From: Plasmodium brasilianum
Lineage: Eukaryota > Apicomplexa > Aconoidasida > Haemosporida > Plasmodiidae
Assembly: GCF_023973825.1 (NCBI RefSeq)
Contig: NC_090120.1
Location: 2,148,501-2,212,500 of the forward strand
Length of the DNA: 64,000 bases
Direction of reading: 5' to 3'
The notes under the pieces are model-generated. The model made no database searches. It worked only from the letters and a program-made list of their open reading frames with translations, and was not told the DNA's origin. The translations under genes were made by a program, and so were the position numbers. This document shows, piece after piece, positions 26,314 through 40,500 of this stretch. Position 1 is the first letter of the stretch, and each line of letters opens with the position of its first letter.

Positions 26314-27188
26314 ATGGAACGAAAAATTAAATTACTCCATTTTATAAACATTTCTATTTTTATCCTTTTAACATGGATATGCCGTTCTAAGAATGATGTG
26401 GTATAGTAATATAATATAAGCATTTTTTGTATTATATATAATTGTACTGTTTTGTTTTTATTAACATTGCTATTTAGTATTATTTATTCAATTAAACAAT
26501 AAATAGTTACATTTTTTGTTTTTAGAGTACATTTAGTAAATCCCTAAATAAAAACTGTAGCCTTGGAAGAAAATTAAAAACAAGAAATTATCGATCACTA
26601 GCAAAACATAAACAAAATAATGATTTAAATAATGTTTGTTTAAAAGAAGATGTATCAAATAATATGCAGTGTGAAAAAAGAGATATATCTAATAATAAAA
26701 ATAACAGAAAATCGAATAGGAATTTACTAAATAAAGTACAATACTATACAGATGTTATAGACTATAATAATGGAATGTTTGATGGTAAGCACTTCCATTT
26801 TGAAAAAAAGCTGATCAAAAAACAATTTTATGATGATTATCTTGATAAAAATAGAAAAATTAGTAATATAGCTTTAAAAAAAATAAAATTTAGAAGTTAT
26901 GGATTTGGAATTGCTATATTTATACTTTTCTTCTTATTGGGAATTGGATTACCCATATTACGTGCATTAGATTTGGGTAAGGAACCCATTTTGAAAACTT
27001 TCAGTTCCTTGTGGGATCTTATAAAAGATAAAGTGTATGAACCAATAAAAAATTTAGGCATAGAAAATTGTTTTCTAATAATATTTTTGGTATCTATCGT
27101 AGTACTAGGTGCTATACTTATATTAACTATCCCTAAAATATTAAGAAATAATGAAAAATATAAGAAAATTAAGTTGATGACTGAGTAA
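26314..27188 (+). CDS. fam-l-like exported protein (group B), two exons
   Basis: Exon 1 at 26314-26400 (a second ATG sits directly upstream at 26311), intron 26401-26525 (GTATAG to GTTTTTAG), exon 2 at 26526-27188; about 249 residues. I chose 26314 because it gives the 29-codon exon seen in every paralogue. Exon 2 begins STFSKSLNK; the PEXEL-like Y-R-S-L-A-K lies near residues 53-58. The group B block is complete: NKVQYYTDVIDYNNG, DGKHFHF, KNRKISNIALKK and SYGFG. Membrane segments are at about 156-174 and 211-231; the tail is KILRNNEKYKKIK. Compared with the gene at 8299 the linker before the block is longer and contains KRDISNN, a motif shared with group A. Intact. Confidence 0.87.
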
Positions 27189-30101
27189 AATAAAAAATAA
27201 GAAATATGTATCTTCTGTAAGATAGATATCAATACGAAGTAATAAGTGTAGTATCTTCTATGATAAACATAATAAGATTGCCTATTACTTCCATAATGTT
27301 AAGCATGAAATTGTTGGTAAATTGTTATTTTCATATATAATAGAAAAAATTATGTTTGTTTTGGGAATATCAATATTCTGATGTTTTTCAACTTGTATTA
27401 TAGAGCATTATTTTAGCTTAAATATACTTGGAATACGTTACTTAGTTGTGCGTATATATAGATTTATATGAAAAATGCATACTTGTTCCTTAAAATGAAT
27501 ATATAATGATAGCATTTATATAATTCTATTGAGCTATGGGAATTTATATATGACTTAAAAACTACTGCTTTCTATTTTATAACATGTTCCATTCTAAATA
27601 TATTATCTGTCTAGTTTACTAAGTATGCGTATTATTACTTAAAATCTTACAATAAACGTGTTTTTTTTTGTATTATATAATAAAGGAAAGTTATATATAT
27701 ATATATACATTTATATGTACATATATTTTTTTTAAAAAGGAAAGGAAATTTTTATCGTATAATATAAATATTATGAGAAATTTATTAAAAAATATATAAA
27801 TTATAATATATATTTTACCATATTCGAATTAATAGAGCCATTAGTAATAATTGGTGTGAAAAAATCAAATATTTTTATAATAAAAATATTATAATAATGT
27901 TCAATAATAAAAGGTTAATTACAATAGAATTATTGAATGTATGAAGTGTAAAATAATGAATATATTTTATATACGGAAGGAAAAACAAACAATTAATAGT
28001 AAAAAACATAATATTCATACAAAAAAAGTAACTAATATTGAAACTATATAATTTTATTATTAACTAAATATATGTTTCAATATCGTTTTATTCTAAAGGT
28101 AAATTTTATATATATAATAGAAAAGAAGTAATTTCATACATATATATGCATAGATATTTTAATAATAAAATAATTTTTAATATGTTCTCCAGAATCCATT
28201 TGCGTGTTATCACGTCTAATGTTTTAAACAAAATAATTAGGAACAAAAATTAGTTTAACAATAAAATTGTTTAAGTGAAAATCATATTTTTATATATTTA
28301 ATATATATATCATGATGTATAAAAATTACAAGAATTTATTTATTCAATATATATCTTAGGAACAACATATTATAATGAACTCATAAAAAATTTAAATGAT
28401 GCCTTATCAAAAATTATTTATTATATGAAATAAATAGTTATAATCCATTATATTTTGGTATTTTTATGAAAAACGTAAATACCAAAAACCATATAGTAGT
28501 TGTACCGACATATTATTTTACAAAATTATTATAATGAAAATATATTTTTTCAAATTCATCATCATTTTTTTATAAATTTTTTTTTTTATAAATTATTTAT
28601 TTAAATTTTTATGTTTGATATATTTACATTTACATTTAATTTTGTGGGGAACATCACTCCATAAAGCAATATTTAAAAAAATACTTCTTTACAACTTTAT
28701 AAATAATTATGAATCAATAATACATAAAATAAATAAAAATATTAATATATATACAATAAATTTATTACCCTATGTTAAAAAAAGTAAAATACTATTTATA
28801 TTGTATTATTACTCAAATAAATAGAATTGTAGCATAGTAACAAAATATACAAAAGGATAATTAACTAATAGACAAAACAAAGCATATATAAATATCCAGC
28901 AATTTGACAAAATTCTTGTAAAATTTGAGTGTTGATTTTTTATAATAAAAAATGAATATCTTTCATTCAATAATATGATTATTAAATTGTATTTCATTAA
29001 TATTTAACTCTGTTGTTATTTCCTAAAAGGTTATTCTTTTTAAACAAGTAGAACATTAACGATATAATAATAATTAAAATAATACATTTATTTTGTAGGT
29101 AACATGTAATTAATTATTGATACATTATAAAATTATATTATTTGTTTTTATATATGTATATATTAGACATAGATTAATTTGATACTTAATCCTCATATGT
29201 ATGGAGTTTGTCACATGCAAATATAGCGGAAAATAGAAAAAGGTGAATTTCTATAATACTATTAAATTATGAAAAACTACATAGTATTTTATTATTATCA
29301 TATGAAAGTTATTACTGCTTTTCTTATCTATTATGTGAATATAAGTAAAAAAGAATTTAGCAGTCACTTATAAAGTGTTGTAATAGAAAAATTACTTTTG
29401 AAATAGTATGATTATTTGAAGTCAAGTGAATAGTTCTTTAACTACGTACTATAAGGATATTTCATATTTTGTTTAGCATGTTATATTTTTAGTAAATATT
29501 ATGAAATATATAGTCTATTTACAACTTATTAAAGTATATTAAATTTCAGAATAGTTTATTATTAATAAAAAGAAAAATAATATATGAAAAAAATATGTAC
29601 ATTTATCATCTAACTTTTTTCTATTTAAATATTATATATTTAGAGGGAAAACAAAGAAATACATGAAATTAGACAATAAGAAATAACAGAAATAGTAATA
29701 AGATAAAACAAGTTACAGAGGACTGGAATAATATAATATATAATAAATATAATAAAGAAGTTCATTTAAATATGGATTATAAATTTCCATGAAATAAAGT
29801 TAATGTTTATTATGTAAAGTAATTTCTTTCTATATTCATTTGCCGCAAGACCAAAATAAATTTTCCTAAATGCTCAAAATTTAAACAAGAATAATATTTC
29901 TATAAAGTAAAAATTAATATGTAATTAATTTTTATATTTAATTAAATAAAATTGAGTACATAAAAGTTTGTTATTCTCACAATGTTATTATCCTAATAAA
30001 CATATATCTCACAGGTATATAAATTAAATAAATGAATACATATAAAGTGGTTAATTATAAAACTCAATAATTCTGTATATTTAAAAACAAACAAATAAAT
30101 A

Positions 30102-30144
<43 letters not shown>

Positions 30145-30523
30145 TCAAATGATAAAAAGAACAAAAATATAATAAATTGAATACTTAATAAAACAAAAAT
30201 TCTGAGAGATCTTTGAGTAAATAACTAATATACAAATATATGGTTTACTTTCGTACCTATGCAAATAAAAAAATAATTGAAAAAAAAAAAAGTAAAAGAA
30301 CAATTTAAAAATTTACATTTTCTCATAAGAGATATACAAAATTAATTATATGATCAAATCTGAACACATATGTGTTATTTTACATTAGGAGTTACAATAA
30401 TAACATTAAAGGGATTTTTTTAGATAAAAACTAAATATAATTTATGTAATATATAAATAAGAGAGGTTTATATGTATAAACTGTTATACATATGAATTTT
30501 CATGTTCATTGATATAAATGAAT
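27189..30523. other. intergenic, convergent gap before minus-strand genes
   Basis: The + strand fam genes meet the minus-strand exported and STP1 pseudogenes here. I see no gene. AT microsatellites lie near 27697 and 30105. A 40-codon frame at about 29682-29800 containing KQVTEDWNNIIYNK might be a relic but cannot be assigned. Confidence 0.45.
30105..30132. repeat. AT dinucleotide microsatellite
   Basis: Pure AT run of about 12 units. Confidence 0.7.
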
Positions 30524-31488
30524 TCAAATTAAAGATATCAAAGCATTTTGCTTTGATTTATTATAGGAATTGGACATTAGAACTTCAATTAAACTATTTG
30601 AGACGTTTTTAATATCTTTATTCATAATTTTAAATAATTTAAAAATAAAATAAAAAATTGATATTGAAAAGAATGCTATAGATCCTAGAATGATTATACC
30701 ATCACGTATATCTATATTAGTTGTATATTGTTGCAAACATGTGTAGTAATAATAATACTTATGATGGGGAATAACAAAATTGGAGTAAAAACCTTAAGAG
30801 CTAATTTTTTCTTAATTTCTATAGGTTTACCAGTAAATTTATTTATCTCTATACAGTAAAAGCCTAATAGTTTTCCCAATATTTTTTCATATTTTCCATT
30901 TAGTTTCATCAAATAGTTAGTTATCCCAGATGACTTATCTTTTCTTTCTAGCTTATAACGTTTCGTTTGAATTGGTTTTTCTTTTAATTCTCCTTGAGCG
31001 TCATCAAGGTAATCAACAGAGTATAATGAATTATTTGAACCAGCAAAAATACGGCTAGATTTTAATGAATCATTGGAACTATTAAAATTATATTTAGACC
31101 TTAATAAATCATATGAATTTTGATAGTTTTTATGAAAATTATCGTTTAAATTAAAGTCTGAATATTCATAATCCTTATATGTATGCGCATGTTATAATCT
31201 GCTTACCTTTATACCTGATGAATTATTTAAGTTGATTTTTTTGTTGCTTGATATTCCAGAGTTAATCTAAAAATTAGTGTAAATATTTAATAGGTACAAA
31301 AATAACCGTATTTATATATAATTAAGAAATTCGTTTTAAAATGGAAACGAAAATCTTCAAAAAAACGTTATAGAAATTATTGATTAAAGTAGTTATATTA
31401 CCTCATAGGAATAATGAGACATACATAATAAAAAGGTAAATGAGAAAGTTTTAATAAAGAAAGTGAATTTATTTGTTTTTTCTATGAT
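30524..31488 (-). pseudogene. exported protein pseudogene, two C-terminal membrane segments
   Basis: Minus strand. Exon 1 occupies 31488-31402 (29 codons), intron 31401-31267 (GTAATA to TTTTTAG), exon 2 runs from 31266 to 30524. The leader EKTNKFTFFIKTFSFTFLL is clear, but the two codons where methionine is expected read ATC ATA, so the start is lost. Exon 2 begins INSGISSNKK. A TAA at 31194-31192 interrupts S-R-L, exactly where a PEXEL would sit. The frame then stays open through a hydrophilic stretch (KDYEYSDFNLND, KSSRIFAGSNNS, YLDDAQGELKEK) to a first membrane segment (VFTPILLFPIISIIITT). A frameshift near 30715-30725 separates the last segment, DGIIILGSIAFFSISIFYF, and its basic tail. 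It resembles small Plasmodium exported proteins of unknown function. Three independent lesions make a pseudogene more likely than assembly error. Confidence 0.75.
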
Positions 31489-33639
31489 GTAAAATTTATT
31501 TATAGGTACTAAACATTTTTGATAATATAATTTTTATCCCTATAATTTTACGATAATATTCTATAAAGATTTGTTAAAATTTTACCCTACTGAAGTCGGT
31601 CACTTTAGAATTTAAAACCTTTTAGAGTTCTTTAATTAGTAATAATTATATCAGTTTTTGAAAGTAAAAGTGGTAAAATTCATTAAATAAAAATATTATA
31701 GTAATTTTTTAATATAAAAATACTATTATTTCAAATAAAATAAATATAAAATAAAGTATTAAAAATATTAAAAATTATATAATTATATTAATTATTGTAA
31801 TTAAGGTTTGCTGCTGTAAATATTTTATTTCAGAAAAATCTAAACACACTCTTATATTTTTTCTATGCATATTAAAAAAATGTTAAGCTATTTTTATTAA
31901 GAAAACCGTTAAAATAAAATAAAATTACTAGATTACATAAATATAATTCTTTAAAAATATCTCATGTAAAATTAGTATTTATGATTAAAATAATGACAAA
32001 TATGTTGAATTTTGCTAAACGCTTATATACGAAAAATTGTTTTGAAATAATTTGAAATAAGAGTAATAATTAAAACAGTAATATATATCATAATAATGAT
32101 TTAATAAAATTTAATTTACACACAGTCATACAGAATTATAGACTTATATATATTAATCAGAAGTGCTTAATATACAGCTAAAGATCAAAAATATAGAATC
32201 TAAGTTTTTTTTCTTTTATTGTTAACTTATATAAGATAAATTAATCTTATACATTTTAACAAAATAAAACTTATTTTACCGTGTGACGCTAAATTTAATC
32301 GTCTTTAACAGTAGTTCAAAATTTTTAATTGTACAATATAAGAAATAATATTAAAAATAAAAATTTGGACGTGGGCTTTTTTTTTTTAATTATGCGTTTA
32401 AATATAAAATGAGATAATTAGAGAAAAAAGAAAAAAACAAAAAAAAAAAATAATAAATTTACATATTTTAAAATTGGTATAAATAATTATATATGCATAA
32501 TTTAATGGCACTCTGATGATACTTTATTACTGAGTTATTAGTTATTTTACATTATATAAGGAATTACATTGTAGCAAGATAGAAATATGGGTACTCCCAA
32601 ATACAATAGAACTATGATATTATGATTACGAAGTAACAAAAAAAAAAAAGCATCTTTACGATTAATGAATATATTATGTAAAATTATACACATCATTTTT
32701 GCTATATATTACTAAATAAATTTTTTTTTCTTTGATTATTTATGCATTATAATATAATAAAAATTTCCTAAATTAATAAAAATTTATTAGTCATCTATAA
32801 AATATTTCTGCCATATAAAGAGTTATGTAATAAATAATACAAATTCCGTTATTATAAATTTATTGAATTCTTTAAATTGTAGATTAATAGGTTAATTTTT
32901 TTTTTTTTTATATATATATATTTGGTTGATTAATTATGTATAAACAGATATTTTTAAATTATTTTCCTTATGGCATTTTATTATTATATTTATTAAATAC
33001 ATAATATACTAATATTTATATTAATTTATTTTGTTTTTTATAAATAAATCTGGGTTAAAATATGAAAGAGAATATATAAAAATATAACAGAAATATCAGT
33101 TATATTTAAAATATTAAATAATATAAAAAAAATCACAATATTTCAATTTAAAATTTTAAGAGTTTTTGCGTAAATCCTTACAAGTAGCCAGTATATTCTT
33201 GTATAAATGAAGTATTATTATTTTTTAAAAAAATTAAAATTAATTGATATGTAAAAAAAATTTTCCCAAAGTTTTTAAATAATAGAGTTCTTAATTATTA
33301 AAAACAGTTTTATATTTATGGATCTGAGTAATATTTATAAGAATATTCATTTTTTAATGTTAAAAAATGGGAATTAACTTGAACAGTTATACATGAGTAT
33401 TTGGGTCGAACATAATAAAACATTTATGTCGATAAAATTCATAGGTTATTGAAGTTCAATTATTCTTGAATTTTATATATAACATCCGAACTGCTATACT
33501 AAATTATATGAAAACATCTATTTAACTTAGTGTATTATATTCTTTGTGCTACATTTTGTATAAAATAATAAGAAAAAAATTAATAAGTGTTCGGATGAAT
33601 ATAAATGTGATAAATATTTATATGAAGTAAGCACCTAAG

Positions 33640-33670
<31 letters not shown>

Positions 33671-34885
33671 TGAATTTATTAATATATAATTATACTTATT
33701 AAATCTTTGACCTGTTTTAAATTGTCTTTTAGAATTAATTTAACAAAGCTATTGATGCTTGACAAGTGCTCCAAAAAATATTGATATTCTGTTTTAGACA
33801 ACAAATTATATTAGATGTGAAAAATAAATAGGGAGAATATATTAGACGCATCTATACATATTATTTTTATTTTTACAAATAGTAGGTTGGTAAAACAAGT
33901 AATGTTATATACTATTATTAATATTGTTATATGCCTGCATTATATATTTATTTTTTAAGTGTATATTATTCCCATATTTATCATTGACGAAAGAATAATT
34001 ATATTTTGTAAATAACATATTAGGTTGATAAAAATTTGATTAACATTTATATTAGATTACATATGTTACATAGTGCAGTTATGCATAAGTTGTAACATTT
34101 TATTTTAATATGAAATAAAAATAAATTTTCAAAAATTGAATAATTTTTTTTTCTTATTGTAGTGTTTTAAAAATGTTATTATCATTAAAAAGAAGAAAAA
34201 TTAATCTCTTATAACTGTATCGTAATATTATAATTCTCTATAAGTTTAAAATTGAAATATTAATTATAAGTTTAATAAAAATAAATTATACAGAAAAAAA
34301 GAAAAAAATTAAAATATAATATAATATATACAATATAGAATGCTTATATAGTGTCTAAATGTATGCTATAACAGTACAATTGTGAGAAACCTATTCTCAA
34401 TATAACAATATATTATTCTAATATATACAAAAAATGTATACATTTTAAAAATATAAGTTATAAATTTCAATATATGTCTTAATATATTATTATAAGAAAT
34501 CATTTATTAAGAAAAAAAACAAAAGAACTCTGCTTTAAATTTCACTAATAAATGAGCTCACGTTTAATATATTATAAATTTTTATGCATACATATGCATA
34601 TTAACGTCTTATTTTATTGAATATGTTTTATAAAATGTTATTAAACATATTCTTACAGAAAAAAAAAAAGTTATATGTCACTAGAATATTTTTAAAATAA
34701 CTGCAACTAGAACTTTATGTTTTATGCCTTATTTTTTTTTTTTTTTTGTATTATTTGTTACAATACACTATTCTTTTTTTTAATTTCCTTTTAGTATGAC
34801 AAAATTCAAAAAAAAAATTTTATAGATATCATAAGATTTCACTTGAACAACTTTTGAATATATTCATATCAATCACTAGGGTGAA
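31489..34885. other. intergenic between exported and STP1 pseudogenes
   Basis: No gene found. It is upstream of the minus-strand exported pseudogene and downstream of STP1. An AT microsatellite lies at 33643-33670. Confidence 0.5.
33643..33670. repeat. AT dinucleotide microsatellite
   Basis: Pure AT run of about 14 units, one of the longest in the window. Confidence 0.7.
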
Positions 34886-37504
34886 CTATTCTGCTATATG
34901 ATCATATTTATCATCGTTATTCATACACTCTATAGTATTTATATATGTTTCATCTTTTCCTATCCAATCATGGATCTCTTCCCGCAAGAAGTTTTCCCCT
35001 ATATTATTATGAATATCCTTATTTTTACCATTTTCGTAAACATTAATATGCTTTTGAATAAATATATCTGTAATTTCTTTTTTTTTTACTGAATTTTTTT
35101 TAGTTTTCCTTTCATTTATGGAACTATCTAAATGTAATTCTCTATCTTCTATATACTCTTCTTTTTTGCATTCTTCTAATATTGTCATAAGTACTAATAT
35201 ACAAAGTTTTGATAGTAATTTTGTTTTTATATATTTATATAATTCTTCATAATTTTCTTTATGTTCCAATTCTTCTATATTTATTATTGACACATCATTT
35301 TCGTATTCATCATTTTTATATTCATTTAGCAAATTCTGGTATTCCTCAGTTAATCCTTTAAAACAATCTTGTTCAAAATGTTGTTCTATAATCTCCGCCT
35401 TTTTTGATATCCACTTTTTCCACAAATTTTTCTCTTTTTCCAAAAATAGATTATATTGATTTTTATTCGATGATATATTTTTTAATTCTTCCATTTCTTT
35501 TATGTAAAATTTTTCTTGTTTCCATTCATTTTTCAAATTATTATACCAGTCCACTTTATTCAATTTTTCAGAAATATTTCTATGTCTTTCTATCCATTTA
35601 TTCCATAAATTTTTTTGTTTTTCAATATCACTGCTACTTTTAATATTTTCCGTTATTAGTTCATCATTTGTTAAATTAGGATAAAGTCCATATAACTTTT
35701 TTGTGAACACTTCTAAGCATATTTCTAAAAATTCTCCTTTTTTGTAATTCCATTCTTCATTTTTCCATTCTTGAAGCACTTCCATATGTACTTCTATAAT
35801 AGTTTTGGACCTTTTCTTTTTTTGCTTCGACTCATGTAAATTTTTTATCATGTTATGTTCAAGTATTTTTATTTTTTTAGTAATTTCTTCATCATCATAA
35901 TATGGGTGTTCCAAATGATTATGATTTAAAAATTCTTTTTTTCTGTCCGAATGTGAAGGTATTAGTATTTTAAGAAATTTTGTTTGTCTTCTTTTTATCT
36001 TCTTTTTTTTTTTTAACTGTCCCATTAATGTGTACTTTCATATAAAAAATACATATTCATGAAATATATTATTACTGAAAACTAATGATTATAATGTTTT
36101 TAATAATTAAGTTTTATTTTACTTTAATAAAAAGAGAAAATACGATAATAATTATAAAGCTTACTAAAATAGATGATATGTATTTATTAGATGAATTTCC
36201 TACGGGATCTGTAATATCATATTAAATATGTATATCATATATTGTTGTTAATTCATAATTAGAAAAATAAGATGCATTACAGTCACCTGAAGTTACAGAG
36301 GGTATAGTTGAAATTAAAGAACTTGGAAGGGATTTTGATATTGGAGAAGATAGTGTGCTTTCGGAAGCATTTTCTGGTTTTATGTCTAGTAGAACTGGTG
36401 CACGAGGTACAGATTCACCTGATACTTCTGGGGATGGTTGGGAATTTGAGAAAACTGCTTGTGTCGGAGACTGTAAAGAATTTTCAGAATTAGCTTCAAC
36501 TTCATTAGAATGAGATTCAATTGATGATAAGTGAGCTTGTGTTTGTACATCAGGTGCAGATGGAGGTTCCGGTTCTTCTTTATTTTTCTCTTCATGTTGA
36601 TTATGTTTTGTATCATGATTCATTAGATTAGTGGCAACTCCCTCTGTAGGTTCAGCTTGTTCGGGTGAATCATGTGATACAGGTGATTCCCTCTTTTTTT
36701 CTTTATCTTTTGTTTGTGAAACTATTTGTACATTTTCAGATTCACCTTCACGAGGTTGTAATTTATCTACTGGGGGAGAGTAAGTAGGTTGTTCGAATGT
36801 TTGAGCATTCATTAAGTCGCATGTAAATTCTGAACTTTCTTTGTTTTGTTTTTTTTGTTTTTTGTTCCGTAGCATGTTCCAAAAAGGCTTTTCTTTGCTT
36901 CAAAATGTTTCTTCATCTGTCCAATCCATTCATTATATTCATTACATTTGCTTGAATAACGATAAGAATCTTTTGATTTTTTACTTAAACGTTTTATTTC
37001 TTCTAGGTATTCATTTTTCATTTCACAGAAATCTACTTCTTCATATTTTAATTCTAAAATTTTTTTATCTTTTTCCTCTAAAATGAAAGTACATCCTCCA
37101 TATTTATTTAGCTTTTCATAGTGAGATTGTGTCCAACCCTTTATTGCTCTTTCCCAAATTACTTGATTATAATATGAGGGTGCTACCTTATTATGAATTA
37201 CATAATTAGCCAAATCTAGGCATTTTTTCCTAAATTCTTCTTTATTATTCTCATTATTTAATGAACTAGTTTTCTTAATTATATTTTTAGTAATATTTTT
37301 AAAATATTGATCGCGAACAAATCTGAAAAAACTTGTTCCTCTAACACTGATGTGCTAAATTGAAAAATTTTTTTAAGAATTATATAAGAATTAATTTTTA
37401 CACTTATTGTGTTATAATTTCTTTTTATAATTAATAAAAATATATGTACAAATTTATTCATATTAAAAATTAACGAATAATACCGAGGAAAAGCATTTTT
37501 CCAT
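34886..37504 (-). pseudogene. STP1: STP1 (surfin/SICA-like surface protein), broken
   Basis: Minus strand, two exons. Exon 1 runs 37504-36123, intron 36122-36035 (88 bp, phase 0), exon 2 36034-34886. The start MEKC at 37504 is followed at once by a frameshift into RYYSLIFNMNKFV. The next parts are LKKIFQFSTSVLEEQVFSDL, a second frameshift near 37280, then a cysteine-containing outer domain (CLDLANYVIHNKVAPSYYNQ, GWTQSHYEKLNKYGGCTFIL, YSSKCNEYNEWIGQMKKHFE). A third frameshift lies in an A-rich tract near 36860. A Pro/Ser/Glu-rich low-complexity region follows, then an in-frame TAA at 36224-36222 and one membrane helix at about 36182-36123. Exon 2 is a 383-residue charged cytoplasmic part with repeated tryptophan motifs (LWNKWIERHRNI, LWKKWISKKAEI) and no stop. 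STP1 proteins are thought to reach the parasite or red-cell surface. The reading parts are well preserved, so some lesions could be assembly indels. Confidence 0.85.
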
Positions 37505-40500
37505 AGTGACACTCTATTATTACGCTAGGATTTTGTATACAACATTCTGTAGTAAAAATACAAATCAATATCTTTTTATTTATCAACGTGTTTATTTTTA
37601 ATTAATATATATTAATTAAAAGAGAATATAAAATTTCAAATATGTAAAAATATATATGAGATCTATAAAATAATTTAATACATTATTATTTATTTTATAC
37701 GCTTATTAAATTGTTTAACCTTTAATAAATATATCACAGGTAATATATTCATAGTAATATTATTTTAAATCATAGTTATATTCATATTTTTATATATAAT
37801 TCTTATTGGTCCTATAAAGAAGACAAATAAATAATAATATAAAGTTATATGAGTAACATTAAGAAGTAATATAAAAGTTATTGTATAAAGTTTGCATTAT
37901 TATAAGTAATATTTCTTTTTTTATTATTTATTTTTTTTCTTAATACAAACTTATAAATATGAATATTATTATCAGTACTATTGCAAATAAATCTTTTTAA
38001 TCCACATTTTTTTTGAAAATAAATAATTTATAAACCATATAATTAAAAGTACTAATATTTATTTCTTTATATTATTATACGTTTGTCACTTTTGATACAA
38101 ACATTTATAGTTTTAGAATTATTATTTACATTTACTACTATATTATAGAGATTAGAATTAATAATATGTAAATTATAAATATATGTTATATTTTTTGTAA
38201 AAGGTAAATACGATAAAAATGTACTTATAACTCTTAATATTATAAATATATATATATATATATATCAATTTCCTAAATATTAAATATTTATGGTGTATAT
38301 TTTACCATTGAATAATTTTTAAATAGTATAATTTATTGTATACATATATTCTTCGTTATAATCCTATTATTACTTATAGATAAGAATGATTTTATATGTA
38401 CTAAGTTTTAATTAATTAAATGTACATTTAGGTATATTAATTAATTAAAATAAATTTGGCTTTTTATACAAAATATGAAAAATTATTAGGATACACGTAT
38501 GGTAAAATTAATTATAATGTATGGTTAAAAATTAATAAAATATATTATAAGTTTGAAATAAAAATTAATAATATTATAATTCCATGTAAATAGAATAATG
38601 TATTACATTATAGAATACAAACTATTTTGAAGCCACATAGTTATATTTTTTTTTTTGATAATATGTATATATATTAGGATAAATAGATCAAAACGTTGTT
38701 AAATATTTTTGTTTTCTTTTTTATACATTTAATAACTATCTAAAAATAATAACTTTTTAACAATATTAATAAATATGTATTTAGCATGAAAAATAAAAAA
38801 TCCTATATATTGTTTTATAATATTATTTGAGACATGAATTTGTAAATGAATTTACAGAAATTTCTAACCGTATTACTAATTATATAGGATATTATATTAT
38901 AATGTAAGTATTTATTTCTAATTAGATTTTTTCCTTTGAAACATGTATATAAGTAAGAGATAATGGTTAGGAAATTAAAAAAAAAACAATTTAATTGATA
39001 GTATATATTTGTAAATAATAATTTCACATAAACAATTAAGTTATAATATTTATGAATAATTAATCTAATATATAATGTAATTATTGCTTTTATTTTTAAT
39101 TCTTAATTTAATCTCTTACAAGGTTTTTGTGTTTTCTATTGTTTGTTTTAATTTTAATCCTTTATATTGCGTCCTAATCCATTTTAAATCGTATTGCTTA
39201 GTAAGAATATATGGGGAAATATATATAAAAATAATTTCTGATGTTTTAGGAAATTTTATATATTTATAATTTAATGTGAGTATATTAATTACATGTATTA
39301 TTAAAATATTATATAGTAAACTAATATTCGTGAATGAATATATGACAAAATAAAAAGTCCATATTATTTTCTGAAATATTTGTAAGAATAAGAATAAAAT
39401 TGAATGTAATTTTATTTGAAACATCTATATGAAAATATTTATTTATTTTTATTTTTTTTTACTATTTTATAAATATGTGAAAAAGAAATTTTTATTTTTT
39501 GATATAATTGTTTTATTTTTTGTTTTTTTATGATCAAAATAATTTTATGATACTGTATTTTATATAAAACAATTAATTTAAATAAATTCAAAATTAATAA
39601 CAATTAGAATTAATTATTGAATATTTCATGATACTATTATGAATATAGTATTTATTAATTTAAGAAATAATATTTAACAATGAAATAGCTTTATTGAACA
39701 TTTAAACTTTTATCATATAATTCAACAACTTTATTGCTATATGTATAAAACATCGCAAAATGCATCTAAGTAAATAGATAAAATTAATACTTTTTTTTTT
39801 TATGTTTCTTTAAACAATATATGATAATTTTTTGTCATTTATTATATATAAATTTTCAATACAGTAACTGTTATATATATTGCTATAACTAGGCACATAC
39901 ATATATAAATTTATAGTTCACAAACATTTATACTAGAATTTATAGTTATCAATACATTCTAATTATAATATCAGTCTTAAAGAATAATATATATGAAAAT
40001 AATAGAAATAAATAAATCTATTTTATTTTGAATATGTTACAAATTTACTTAATCCTTTCACTTGTACACAGGAATATAGAGGCACAATGTCTCATAGGAG
40101 AAACATAACTTTTTAAGTAATTTCATGTATAATGTTATAAATTTCACTTATCCATATTATTTTAATGTATAATATGTGATATTATTGTTATATATATATT
40201 AATATCATTTAAAGATATTTTTATTATTCGTTATCTTTCTTTATATAATTTATTTAACATCATATTCTATGGTTTTAGCACTGATATTTGAAATAACGAG
40301 CTACATAATTTTTCATATTTTGGAAAAATTATCTATAATAAAGTAAAAATCATTATTGATGTAATAAAATTACATTCATGTGTGGAATATCTTTATTATA
40401 ACCACTTTTTAGAAAATATAATGATAATTTTATCTTTCCATTAAACATAATTATAAGGTTATGCAAAATTATTTATTCAATTGCACTTATATACGTATAA

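Noticed and set aside
34898..35643. Plus-strand open frames within STP1
   Set aside because: They are antisense shadows of the long minus-strand STP1 exon.
38815..39424. Overlapping 70-102 codon frames on both strands
   Set aside because: Hydrophobic, low-complexity, no motif; no homologous copy elsewhere in the window.
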